23,803 nucleotides of DNA from Thalassiosira profunda (lineage: Eukaryota; Bacillariophyta; Thalassiosirophyceae; Thalassiosirales; Thalassiosiraceae), in the NCBI GenBank assembly GCA_036939355.1, contig JALLAP010000647.1, positions 1 through 23,803 of the forward strand, read 5' to 3'. Positions within the stretch are counted from its first letter, which is position 1. Each line of letters opens with the position of its first letter. The translations under genes and the position numbers were made by a program. Positions 8,366 through 18,021 of this stretch are shown in pieces. The notes beneath the pieces are model-generated. The model was not told the DNA's origin and did no database searches. It saw only the letters and a program-made list of their open reading frames with translations.

Positions 8366-10296
8366 ATGATTCTTTCCCTTCTCTGGGAGCACGACCAGGC
8401 GCGCTCCTCACCCTCCCGGCCGGCCATAACACGGCGAACTCTCCCGCACACATCGAAAGGCACTGTCATGAAGCACTACAAGGATCTCATCGTCCACGGG
8501 GCGCATCTGGTCCGCCATCTAAAGGTGAGTGGAGGATACACCGTGCGGTGCGGCAGAGAGCGGAGAGGTATCCTGGATCCTGTGTGATGGGCGGGGGTAC
8601 CTGACGCGAGATCGCGAGAAGGAGTTGCGCGCGCCCCTCGCATTTGCAACGATGCCGCTCGTCTAATGCATCCTCGCTCCCCAGGGCCGGCAGGCTCCTG
8701 CCGACAACAAAGCACTGGCCTCGGCGAAGCTCCCGCTCGCCGCCGCCAGGACGGCCGTCCGGGCGCTGAGCCGCAAGACCATCGTCACCGAGGAGGGCAA
8801 CGAGGACGATGTCCTCAGCTCCCTAATGCTTGGCGGAGACGAGTCGGAATCCGCGGGAGGAAGTTTAGGGGATCTTGGTCTCAGTTTCGGCGGCGAGGAT
8901 GCCGACCTGGAGCAGTTCATGGAGAGCTTCGAGCAGTGCGGCATCGACATGGACGAGATGATGAGCAAGGCCATGGGCGCCTATCTTCTGTACGGATCCG
9001 ATATCGATCCGACGCATCCCGATTTGGAGGCCGTAGCGCCCATGCTTCTTGCCCTCAAGGACGACGACGAAGAGGATTGCACTGATCAAGAGCTTGCAGC
9101 AATGACCTCAGCAGTCGATGGATTTGCAAAGTGCTCCGGTATGTTTGATGCATGCAGGCTGTTCTTTACTGCAAAACATGACCTCACAACATTCTACTCA
9201 TGCAACGATCTGTCTCAGGCATAAGCGACTTTCTTGAGGCGATCGAATTCGATTCCGGCCTCCTTGAAAGCATCGAAGATGCGTGCAAGCCATTCTATGA
9301 CATGGTTACCTCGGAAGATGCACTCACCCTCGAACTTGCCTGGCAAGACGAACATAGCGAGCTAACCAAATCGAGCAAGGTTTGCCTTCAGACCCTTTTC
9401 GGCGACAACGCTATCGGCAACCTCATGAGATATCAGTACAATCATCTGGACAAGGTACGTGCTCAACCTCCATCTCCGCTGTGCATCAGCAAATGTGCAG
9501 AAACAACATATCTCACACGCACTCTCTCCCGACATACCCCAAGACTTTCCAATGCTTCAACAAGTTGAGCGAAGACCTACCGCACTGCGTTCTCAATGCT
9601 CCAATCCAATATCAGGACGGAGGCACCATGACCTTCCCTGTGTCGCTCGAGAAGAAGCTCGCTTGTGTGGTCGGAAGCTCGTCCGAAAGTTTCGTCAAGG
9701 AAATGTGCACTGGCATCTACGATCAACTCGTCGGGTGCCTTCCTGCGGAAATGAAGGACGCTACCATTCCCGCGTCTTGCGGCGAGGACGATATACTTCT
9801 TGGAATGGATCTGTCAGTACTGAGCGGCAACAAGATACCAGCCTTTTGCTCCAAGGTTTTCGAAGAGAACGACGGCTTTGACGAGACGATACTGCAGAGG
9901 TACGACTACTACAGCGCCCACCGCGAATACGGATGGACCATCGAACAAGACAGCTCGTCGACCGAAGCCACCAGCACGCAAAAGCCGGAGGTAGAAACCA
10001 AACAAGACGAAGCCCCTCCGGAAGCCCCTCAGCAGGAACCCGAAGCTGTGTACGAGTCCAACCCGGTCGATGTTGCAAGCGCCGAATCGACACGCTGGGA
10101 CGACGGAGAAGCCGAACCAGATGCTCCGGACACCAAGTCGAAGTTCTCTCTATTCCTGGTGGCGGGAGTGGCCGTGCTCGGAGCCGTGGTCGCGGGTCTG
10201 CTCGTCAAGTATCGCAGGCACGGAACTGTGGCTCCGTCGCGAAAGACCTATTCGCCTGACCTGACGTTCATGGTGGAGGAGCCAGACATTGTGTGA
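8366..10296 (+). CDS. Cys-rich single-pass membrane protein of unknown function, four exons
   Basis: Exons: 8366-8524, 8685-9138, 9219-9454 and 9544-10296. All introns are GT-AG; junction phases 0, 1 and 0 keep one frame, giving 533 aa (499 if ATG 8468 is used). The middle of the protein has an acidic Met/Leu-rich region and about a dozen spaced Cys residues (for example EQCGIDMDEMM, KSSKVCLQTLFGD, TFQCFNKL, KEMCTGIYDQLVGCLP), typical of an extracellular disulfide-bonded domain. A Glu/Pro/Ser stalk precedes a clear transmembrane helix (about 486-504, LFLVAGVAVLGAVVAGLLV). After it come basic residues KYRR and a ~25-residue cytosolic tail, so the protein looks type I. The modelled exon 1 (MILSLLWEH... 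or MKHYKDL...) is not a convincing signal peptide, so the true first exon may lie upstream or the start may be wrong. Exons 2-4 are well supported. I do not recognise the family. Confidence 0.75.
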
Positions 10297-10350
10297 TGCG
10301 CTCGATCATAATGCTGCCATTGCCTGAAGCCACTGTAAAGAAGTAATGAG

Positions 10351-12778
10351 ATGTCGTTTGTTTGTCGAAGGGCCCTCTCAGCGTGTCGTAGGTTGCGACT
10401 CGTCCTTTATTTAGTCGCAGCTGCGAAAGATCCCGCACTTCAAACAACCCGCCTCACTTGCAAAGGAGGACGAAGGTGCACGCGAACTCAGCTGAACATG
10501 GAGCCCGAAGGCAGGACCCGGAGCATCCGCGAGCCCGCCGGCGAGCTCGGCGTTGAGATTCCCCTCGGCGGGTCCGTCGCGGCGGCCGCCAGCGGCGCCG
10601 CGGCCGGCACCGGCCACCCCAAGCTGCAACCCAAAACTCCCGTCCCGTCCGACATCGAGGTGTCGCAGTCCATCGCGAAGGAGGTTGGGCTGCTCCCCAT
10701 CGAGAGCGTGGCGGCCGAGGCGGGCATCCTCCCCGAGGAGGTGATCCCGTGGGGCATCGCCAAGGCGAAGGTGCAGCTGGCGCCCACGCTGCAGCGTTTG
10801 TCTGACTCCAAAGATGGCAATTACGTGGTCGTGACGGGGATCAACCCCACCCCGCTCGGCGAGGGGAAGAGCACCACCACCATCGGGTTGGCACAGAGTC
10901 TGGGCGCCATCCTTGGCAAGAAGTGCTTCGCGTGCATCCGGCAGCCGAGCCAGGGCCCGACCTTTGGGATCAAGGGCGGCGCCGCGGGCGGGGGGTACGC
11001 GCAGGTGGTGCCGATGGAGGAGTTCAATCTTCATTTGACCGGAGACATCCACGCCATCACGGCGGCGAACAATCTGTTGGCGGCCGCGATCGACACGCGC
11101 ATGTTCCACGAGGATGCCCAGAGCGACGAGGCGCTGTACCGGCGGCTCTGCCTGGCTAACGGCAAGCCCTTCTCGTTGGTGATGAAGCGGCGGCTGGTGA
11201 AGTTGGGCATCGATCCCGAGAAGGCGCCGGAGGACTTGACCCCCGAGGAGCGATCCAAGTTTGCCCGATTGGACTTTGACAAGTCCACCATCACGTGGCA
11301 GCGGGTGCTGGACGTGTGCGATCGGCACTTGCGCAAATGCACAGTGGGGACGGGTCCCAACGAAACGATCCAGCCCCGGGGAACGGTCAAGGGCGAGACG
11401 CCCCGCGAGCAGCACTCCCGAGAGACGGGATTCGACATCACCGTGGCCTCCGAGATTATGGCCGTGCTGGCATTGGCGAAGGATCTGCCTGACCTGCGCG
11501 AGAAGCTGGGCGCCATGGTCGTGGGCTATTCCAAGGCCGGCGAACCAATCACTGCGGACGACTTGGGATGTGGCGGGGCGCTGACGGTCTTGATGAAGGA
11601 TGCCTTGCTGCCCACGCTGATGCAGACCGTTGAGAGGACGCCGGTGCTAGTTCACGCAGGACCTTTCGCCAACATTGCCATTGGCAACTCCAGTATCGTG
11701 GCCGATAGGCTGGCGCTGAAGCTGGTGGGAGAGGACGGATACGTTGTCACGGAGGCTGGTTTCGGTGCTGACATTGGAATGGAGAAGTTCTTCAACATCA
11801 AGTGCCGCGAGTCGGGCCTCAAACCTACTTGTGCTGTGATTGTCGCCACCGTCCGAGCCCTCAAAATGCACGGCGGAGGACCGCCTGTCTCTGCGGGCAA
11901 GCCCCTTGCCGCAGAGTACAAGGAGGAGAACATCCCGCTGGTGACGGCTGGCTGTGGCAACTTGGTGAAGCACATTCAGAACGCAAAGAAATTTGGCGTC
12001 GAGGTGGTCGTGGCAGTCAACCAGTTTTCAACCGACACTGAGGCAGAGATGGAGGCAGTGCGCCAGGCAAGTCTGGCCGCGGGTGCGTTCGACGCTGTAG
12101 TGTCCAACCACTGGGCGGAGGGTGGCAAGGGTGCCGAGGCGCTGGGCAAGGCGGTCATCGCAGCCTGCGAGGCCGGCAAGGCCGAGAACTTCAAGTTCTT
12201 GTATGACCTTGAGCTCCCCATTAAGGAGAAGGTAGAGATCATCAGCAAGGAAATCTATGGGGCCGATGGGGTGGACTTCAGCGAGCTGGCCGAGCAGCAG
12301 ATCGCGCAGTACGAGGGAAGTGGTTTCGGGAACCTGCCAAGTGAGTGTGCTTCTTTGCGATCCCTGAATATCATCAGCTTGATACTCAGCCAATAAACCT
12401 TCTCTGCTCCCAGTCTGCATTGCAAAGACGCAGTACTCGTTCTCGTGTGACGCCAAGGCGAAGGGCGTGCCGACTGGTTTCCGAATCTTCGTCCGGGAGA
12501 TCCGCAGTTGTGTTGGGGCTGGCTTCCTGTATCCCATTTGTAAGTGGCTGTGGCTGTGTTGCNGTCCGGGAGATCCGCAGTTGTGTTGGGGCTGGCTTCC
12601 TGTATCCCATTTGTAAGTGGCTGTGGCTGTGTTGCATCTTCGCCTGGTTTCATATATCTGTGGCTAACTTTCTTCTACAGGTGGTGATATCATGACAATT
12701 CCTGGCCTGCCCACGCGACCGGGATTCTACGACGTGGATATCGACGTGGAGACGGGCCAGGTCATCGGTTTGTTTTAA
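10351..12778 (+). CDS. FTHFS: Formate-tetrahydrofolate ligase (10-formyl-THF synthetase)
   Basis: Catalyses ATP-dependent formation of 10-formyl-THF from formate and THF in one-carbon metabolism. Exons: 10351-12340, 12414-12539 and 12681-12778 (TAA 12776-12778), with phase-1 junctions, about 737 aa. Seen in the protein: the ATP-binding loop TPLGEGKST (167-175), the signature [20 protein letters not shown] (about 198-217), GDIHAI, and a C-terminus of [30 protein letters not shown] and final GLF, close to the eukaryotic synthetase domain. No dehydrogenase/cyclohydrolase domain is present, so this is the monofunctional form. The first 49 residues are Arg-rich with one acidic residue and could be a mitochondrial presequence. 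ATG 10498 (Met50) would give a cytosolic form and is a real alternative, since 10351 is only 55 bp past the upstream stop. A single N at 12563 within a 72-bp duplication affects the second intron: true length 68 bp, 141 bp as assembled. Confidence 0.95.
12491..12635. repeat. Exact 72-bp direct duplication around a single N (assembly junction)
   Basis: Copy 1 is 12491-12562, N is 12563, copy 2 is 12564-12635, and the copies are identical. Each holds the end of FTHFS exon 2 plus the first 23 bp of intron 2. Because both copies carry the same GTAAGT donor (12540 and 12613), using either keeps at least one intact coding route, but the second copy of the coding segment is superfluous. The same structure with the same length occurs at 21755-21899, pointing to an unmerged contig overlap. 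Confidence 0.95.
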
Positions 12779-13354
12779 GACTGTCGCTTAGCTGAACAGG
12801 CTGGGGTTGCTTTATGTACTCGTAATGTTCTAGGAATCATCCCAGTATGGGCACCGCTGTTCTTTGAAGAGGCGACCAAGCCCTAGGCCATGGTACTCGA
12901 CAGGCGAGCGATTATCCGGGGAGCTCGAAACAGGCGAGGCAACGTGCCAAGTTGAACATGAGATCCAACGGAACTCATTTACGGCAGACCCGGGAACCTA
13001 AACTCAACATAAACTTAAGACTTCGCGGAATGAGGGTCCCAGCCAGTCCTCATTAGCGAGGGACGCACTGGGGTCACCATGAACAGACACTCCAAACGTA
13101 GAGCTGGATTGAGTGAGGTGCGGGAGAATCCCCCCCAAAGGAGCCTGTGTTTCCCCATCCATATCCCTCCCCCCTCCCCCAACTGTGCTGTTCAGACAAT
13201 GAAACCCCCCTCCCCCATCTTTAACACGACACATACCGCTTGGCAACAGTCACGGTCCCTTCTGCCACCCCTACCCCAACTCCCCCACAAATATCCCCCC
13301 AATAAACAGACAGAGCCACCCCGTCTACGGGGCAAACTCCCTCCGTGCCCCTCT
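12779..13354. other. Intergenic, 576 bp, C-rich on + strand, no gene seen
   Basis: Lies between the convergent stops of FTHFS (+) and the Rab gene (-). The first ~240 bp are of mixed composition. From about 13128 the + strand is very C-rich, with runs of five to six C at 13165-13180 and 13205-13216, so the strand carrying the Rab transcript is G-rich downstream of its stop. No protein-like frame or RNA gene was recognised. It is the longest gene-free stretch in this otherwise dense window. Confidence 0.4.
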
Positions 13355-13802
13355 TTAGCAGCAGTTGTTCGCCCTCCGGTTGCCCGACACCGGATCCTTC
13401 TTAATCTTCATCCCCCCGTGGGCCGGTCCCCCGCCCCCGTCCTTAATCAGCCGGTCCTTCACCGCCCGGGCTATGCTCAAAAACGACTGCTCCACGTTGA
13501 TGTCGTTCTTGGCCGAGCACTCGAAGAAGTCCACGCCGAATTAGCAAAATTCCCTGGGCGCCGCGGAAGTAGGAGGTGGTGATGGTGCGGAATCGCTCCT
13601 GCCCGGCCGTGTCCCAGATTTGCATTTTGATCCGTTTCCCGTCCACCTCGACGTTCTTGATCTTGAAGTCGATGCCAATGGTGGTGATGAAGGTCGGGGA
13701 GAAGGAGTCGTTGGCGTACCGAAGGAGGAGGCACGTCTTCCCGACGCCCGAGTCTCCAATCATCAGCAGCTTTACCTGCATGTCATAGGGTGCTTGCGAC
13801 AT
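13355..13802 (-). CDS. Rab8-type small GTPase with an internal deletion and frameshift
   Basis: Codons 1-87 (13802-13542) read a normal Rab8/Sec4/RabE N-terminus: P-loop GDSGVGKT, effector region [39 protein letters not shown]. The next expected ~57 codons, including the guanine-specificity NKxD box, are absent. After one extra base the sequence resumes in another frame (13540-13355) with [20 protein letters not shown] (G5 SAK box), a helix, a variable tail and a C-terminal NNCC prenylation motif. With the missing segment the length would be about 205 aa, normal for Rab8. As assembled, the first frame runs on to 13443 and encodes only a 119-aa chimera. No other lesions are visible, so the gap is either recent or an assembly deletion. 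Known members direct exocytic and ciliary membrane traffic. Confidence 0.85.
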
Positions 13803-14196
13803 GGTTGCGGTTGTTTATTAGCGGCGTATGGGGTTGGGGCTGGTGCCGTCGTCGAAGGAGCGGAGGGCGGATTGTGAAGCAGGAAGCGGGCAAAAAAATT
13901 TGGGTTGGGGGGACGTGAATGTAATCGGGAGTCTTTGCTTTAGATGGGACGGTGGCCAGAGACGATTTTGAGGCAATGCAAACCAACCAGGGCAATAAGA
14001 AACTCCATTCCAATCCAAGATGCAGAGAGAGCCACCGGTGGCGGCCAAATGGGTATCTGTTCCTCAAAGATGTGAAGCCAAAGATGTGAAGCAAAGTCTT
14101 GGCTAAACATCAATCTTATTGTAATTTCATACATACTCATAACATGCATCATTTTCTCTACCTCAACATCCGGCCGCTACAACACCCCTCCTACGC
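13803..14196. promoter_or_regulatory. Intergenic, 394 bp: Rab promoter and PLD 3' end
   Basis: Lies upstream of the Rab start (-) and downstream of the PLD stop (-). A poly-T/A-rich patch lies at 13890-13900 and a perfect 14-bp tandem duplication at 14065-14092. No convincing coding frame is present. Confidence 0.3.
14065..14092. repeat. Perfect 14-bp tandem repeat, two copies
   Basis: CAAAGATGTGAAGC occurs at 14065-14078 and again at 14079-14092, followed by a partial third start (AAAG). It lies in the Rab-PLD intergenic region. No function is assigned. Confidence 0.7.
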
Positions 14197-17102
14197 CTAC
14201 GTCAGGAAGATCTCCGGGAATACCAAGGACTTCTTTCCCATGACCTTGGCGTTGGTATCCGGGAAATTTCCATCCTTCAACCCGGTGCGAGGCCCAATCT
14301 TGCCATCTTTAAACTCCAGCGGGAAGGGCAGCAGGTGAGAGGTCATATCGACGGTATCGGAGCCGAGGTACGTCTCCCAGTTCTTGTTGGCAATGTCGTT
14401 CACGGCCTTCACACACTCCGGATCGCTCGGATTGCGGAACTTTTCGTCCATCTGGTTGGTGATGGAAGCCCAAGTGTGCAGTCGGAAGGCGTGGACGTCG
14501 CCTTTGGCAATAGATTCCTTCGATGCGAGGTGCTCCGGCTGCCACGAAGTCATCATGATCTCGGAATCGCGGCATCCGTCCATAGAGCGCTGATTGACAT
14601 TGGCCGTGCCAATCAGAGCCACTGCAAGAGGTTTCAATGGTATGATGTGAGACCACTGTTGCCAATTGCAAATGCACTCAGCTTGCAGAACTCACCCTCG
14701 TCGTCCACAATCATCATCTTGGAGTGAATGTAGATCTGATGACGACGAGTCTTGGACAGGCGAACTTCGTCGTCCGTCTCAGGAGTGCCAGTCACTTCGC
14801 TTCCAACGGTAGTCTCGCGGTTGCCCAAACAGTAAAAGTTGAGGTAATCGGATACCTTCAACCCGTAATCGGCAGAGTTGGCCATGCGAGCTTTCAGTGC
14901 TTCCTCGACCTGCAGGTACATCGCCTCGATCGTCAAACGCTGATAATACAGCAACCCCTGCGTCGCCCCGGCGCCCGGGATGCCTTCCATCCAGAACGGA
15001 AGAAGAATATACACCGCAAAGGGCTCGTCCGCCGCAATCTTCTCGCAGATTTTAAGCGCAATCTCGGCCGCTAGCATGTTGCCGCACTTCGCATCGCTCT
15101 CGTTGGTCCACATGAAGCTGGAACCCATGAAATACTGCGATTCGGGACGGTGCAGGAATAAGAGATGAAAGTATCATGCAAGGGCGAAATGTTACACAGC
15201 CACAACATACCTGCGATTCGATGTAGATGAAGTGCTTAGCACGCCGAATGTAGTGGACGTTCGTCATGTGGATACTGTTGTCAACGAGCCGGCCCTTCTT
15301 CGAGTCCAGGCAACGGCTGAACGTCAACTCTGTACCCGCTGCAGTCTCAAACCTCTTGGCCGATGTGGCATGCTTTTCCGTCACAGACGTCCATTCAGCG
15401 ATGTCTTCGTACCTCTTGGTAGCTGACATCCTGCCCTTCACCGTCGGATCGAAAGAATTGACCCGTGAATCAATCGAACGCGACAGCTGGGCACACCAAC
15501 CACCAGCGTTCTCGAGACCCCTCGAGTCGTCAAGGCCAAGGCGGCCACGGCTCACAAGCTCCCCGGCATTTCCCTGCTTCGTCCAGCGCTCTTCGAAGGC
15601 CATGGCCAAGTCAATCGCCTCGGGACCGCGGACTGCGCTGTGAATGTCGTGCCAAGGCTGACGAGGACCACAGTCGATGCCGACGTTGAAGCATTTCGTG
15701 TAGGTGTCTCCTTTGTGCGTACCCATGAGCGACCGAAACAGTGGATGCTAGAAATAGAAGGATGAATGAATGGCATGAGTCAAGTTGACCACCGAAAGGA
15801 AATCACAACGCAAACACAGCACACACCTTCTGATTATCCCAGCGCCCCTCTGTCAGATCAATGCCTCCCACGAAGGCAAACAGCTCCCTGCCTTCTCCAT
15901 TTTTCTTTGGAGTGTCCATGATGATGTACTTTTGGTGGTGCGTGAACGACATCTTCTTCGTCGTGCCCTCTAACATGGTGTTCGTTTCGCCACCGGCCAT
16001 GGCAAACAGCCGGCTGTTCACCTGCGTGTCACGGAAGAAGTTCCTCGTCTTCTCATCGTAGGTGCCCATCATGCCGGGGAAGAGGAAGTTGGACGACTGG
16101 TCGTCCCACTGCATCAGATTCACGACGACTCCTTCCGCTGCTTTGTCGCGCAGCAGCTCCCCAATCTTCGGAGAGTACTTCCCATTGGCCTTCGCCTCGT
16201 CCAACTCCTTGCCGCGAAGGAGGTATTGGTCTAATAACAAGGATTAGGAAGCAATCCAGAAGATAGATCAGTGGTATACCAGGCAGATTCTACTCACCGG
16301 TGTCCACGCTCCACCCGGCCACATAGATGAATTGCTTGGCCTCGCAGACTTTGTCGTAGATATCCCGCCAGAGCCGGGGCGGGGTCCACGTCTTCTCGTC
16401 GTCGTTCGGCCCGCCGTACTTGATCACGGGGCTGGACCCATCGTCGTCGGCATTCATGTACAGTTTCACCTCATTTCCCTTCGTTTCGTCGAAGTAAATC
16501 CCTGGCACCTCCATCGTCTTGTGGAGCATTCGCGTCGGGATGAACTCCACGAAGAACTCCAGGGTGCCGTGGCGGCTCTTCTGATCCAGCTCCACCACCT
16601 TGTGCACGCCCACGCGCTTCAGGTCGCCCGGGGACAGGTTGGGATCGCTCTCCAGATCGGTATCGTCGACCGTCCTCAGCAGCTCGGCCACAGGGAGGAA
16701 ATACTTCCCCAGGCACTCGTCCTTCACCACGTCCTTGTCCTTCACCTTGAACTGGATGCCGGTGGCCACGTGGGCGACGGGGCAGTAAAATTCCTCGTCG
16801 AACACAGGGTCCAGGTCGTTGTCGATGTACCTCGTCTTGAGGAGGCGGTAGTCCCCGATGAACGCCATAACGTAGGGATCCGACTTGTCCATCTTGCGCT
16901 TCGTGATGAGGTTCTTGATGCCGAGGCGGTCGAGGTTGCGCAATCCCTGGCATTTGACGATCTTGATGTGGAGCAGCCCCCACAGGACGTCGCCGCCGGT
17001 GTCCTTGTGAAAGACCTTGTCGAGGATGGCGCCCCGCGTCCGGTCGGCCTCCCGCTTGAAGGAGGAGAGGCGGGCCTCGGCGTCCTTTTTGAGCGCGTCC
17101 AT
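14197..17102 (-). CDS. C2-domain phospholipase D (plant PLD-alpha type), five exons
   Basis: Hydrolyses phosphatidylcholine and similar lipids to phosphatidic acid. Exons on the minus strand: 17102-16298, 16230-15827, 15747-15211, 15134-14696 and 14621-14197. The four introns are 67-79 bp, GT-AG (junction phases 1, 0, 0, 1), giving 869 aa. A C2 domain fills about 40-145 (GLLHIKIVKCQGL, then MDKSDPYVMAFIG and DNDLDPVFDEEF with Ca-binding-type Asp residues). The first HKD motif is THHQKYIIMD (His367, Lys369, Asp374), followed by FVGGIDLTEGRWD. Then come GPRQPWHDIHSAVRGPEA and FEERW. The second HKD is YIHSKMMIVDDE (His719, Lys721, Asp726), continuing across the last junction into ALIGTANVNQRSMDG. 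Both catalytic half-sites are intact. No PX/PH domain is present, which separates it from the animal type. The last intron interrupts just after the second HKD. The gene is divergent from the FAM177-like gene. Confidence 0.95.
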
Positions 17103-17491
17103 GATGTTGGGTTGATTTGTGTGAGGGCGGAGCTTGCGTCCGTTTGCGGCGACCGACGTTGCTGCAGCGATACCAATCTGATTCCAAGCGCTCCGGCACC
17201 TCCCGAACTGTGTCTACTGGGCGCGAGGTCCGACGGCTGATGAGACGCGGCGGTACGAGGTACGAGGGTGCACCGACGCGTTGAGCAAAAAAAATCGAAG
17301 AATCTCAGACACGAAAGATATCCGCGGGCTTCCCCGTTCCCCGTCGCCCTCGCCCCCACCCCCCCAAATCACTTCTCGCGACGTGGACCACTCCGTTGCC
17401 CTCCCTGGCCGCCGCGTCGCCGGCTCACCGCGTCTCTGCGCCCGCCGAGGCCGGCATATTATTCAACGGAGCCAATTGTTGCAATATCACA
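17103..17491. promoter_or_regulatory. Divergent promoter region between PLD and the FAM177-like gene
   Basis: 389 bp between the two chosen start codons. It has a C-run (about 17359-17366) and a CCAAT element at about 17472 shortly before the + gene. The frame of the + gene is open up to ATG 17396, so part of this stretch could instead be coding for a 32-residue extension. Confidence 0.3.
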
Positions 17492-17968
17492 ATGGCAGCT
17501 CTTGACGATGATGGGCCGTCGCCGTCCAGTGCCAGCGGCGACAACAGCGCAACCAGCTCCGTCGACGCCCCCACCTCCGAACAACAACAGCTCCCGATCG
17601 AGCTGCAGCTGTACCAAGTGGACCTCGCCAACCCCGACATGGACCCGCTCGAGTACGCCTTCCGCAGCTGGGTGCCCATTCCCCGCGCCTATTTTTGGGA
17701 CACGGCCAGCGAGGCCAACTCCTACCACCAAAACCTCCCTCTGCGCACGAAATTGTGGCACCGGAGCATTTATTGGGGAGGGGAGGTGCTGAAGCGGGCC
17801 GAGGCCGTGGGGGGCGCGGTCGCCGGCTTTTTGGGGCTGAATGATGGTCCGTTCGATTACGTCACTGACAACATGACGGAGGAGGAAATGGCGGCGAGCC
17901 AGGCGAACGTGGACAGGCGGAGGGATGAGCAGGCGGAGATTGAGAGGAAAAAGGAGGGAGATGTGTAA
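17492..17968 (+). CDS. Small FAM177-like protein
   Basis: Single exon, 158 aa from ATG 17492 (context CACAATGGC). An in-frame ATG at 17396 would add 32 residues of low-complexity Ala/Pro and is less likely. After a Ser/Ala/Gln-rich N-terminus, the protein has DPLEYAFRSWVPIPRAYFWD. A Trp-rich segment LWHRSIYWGGEVLKRAEAVG leads into AGFLGLNDGPFDYVTDNM and a charged coiled tail (AASQANVDRRRDEQAEIERKK). The last part resembles the C-terminus of FAM177 proteins, where a hydrophobic helix precedes a short GL-x-x-x-Y/F motif and a charged tail. FAM177 members are poorly characterised and some associate with the Golgi. The assignment is tentative. Its stop is 53 bp from the convergent ankyrin gene. 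Confidence 0.75.
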   Translation: MAALDDDGPSPSSASGDNSATSSVDAPTSEQQQLPIELQLYQVDLANPDMDPLEYAFRSWVPIPRAYFWDTASEANSYHQNLPLRTKLWHRSIYWGGEVLKRAEAVGGAVAGFLGLNDGPFDYVTDNMTEEEMAASQANVDRRRDEQAEIERKKEGDV

Positions 17969-18021
17969 TGGGGAAAGAATACATCCATCAGTGCACAAAC
18001 AACACACCACTACACAACAAG

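Noticed and set aside
12491..12635. Reading the 72-bp duplications as real tandem repeats
   Set aside because: Two unrelated loci with identical repeat length, each with a single N exactly at the join, fit contig overlap far better.
12768..12896. An extra terminal FTHFS exon spliced at a GTTTGT donor to an acceptor near 12834
   Set aside because: The frame would stay open for about 18 codons, but it would remove the GLF ending that is typical of the family, and the donor is weak.
16332..17240. 302-codon + strand frame opposite PLD exon 1
   Set aside because: Shadow of the PLD coding strand; the minus strand carries the C2 domain in frame with the HKD exons.
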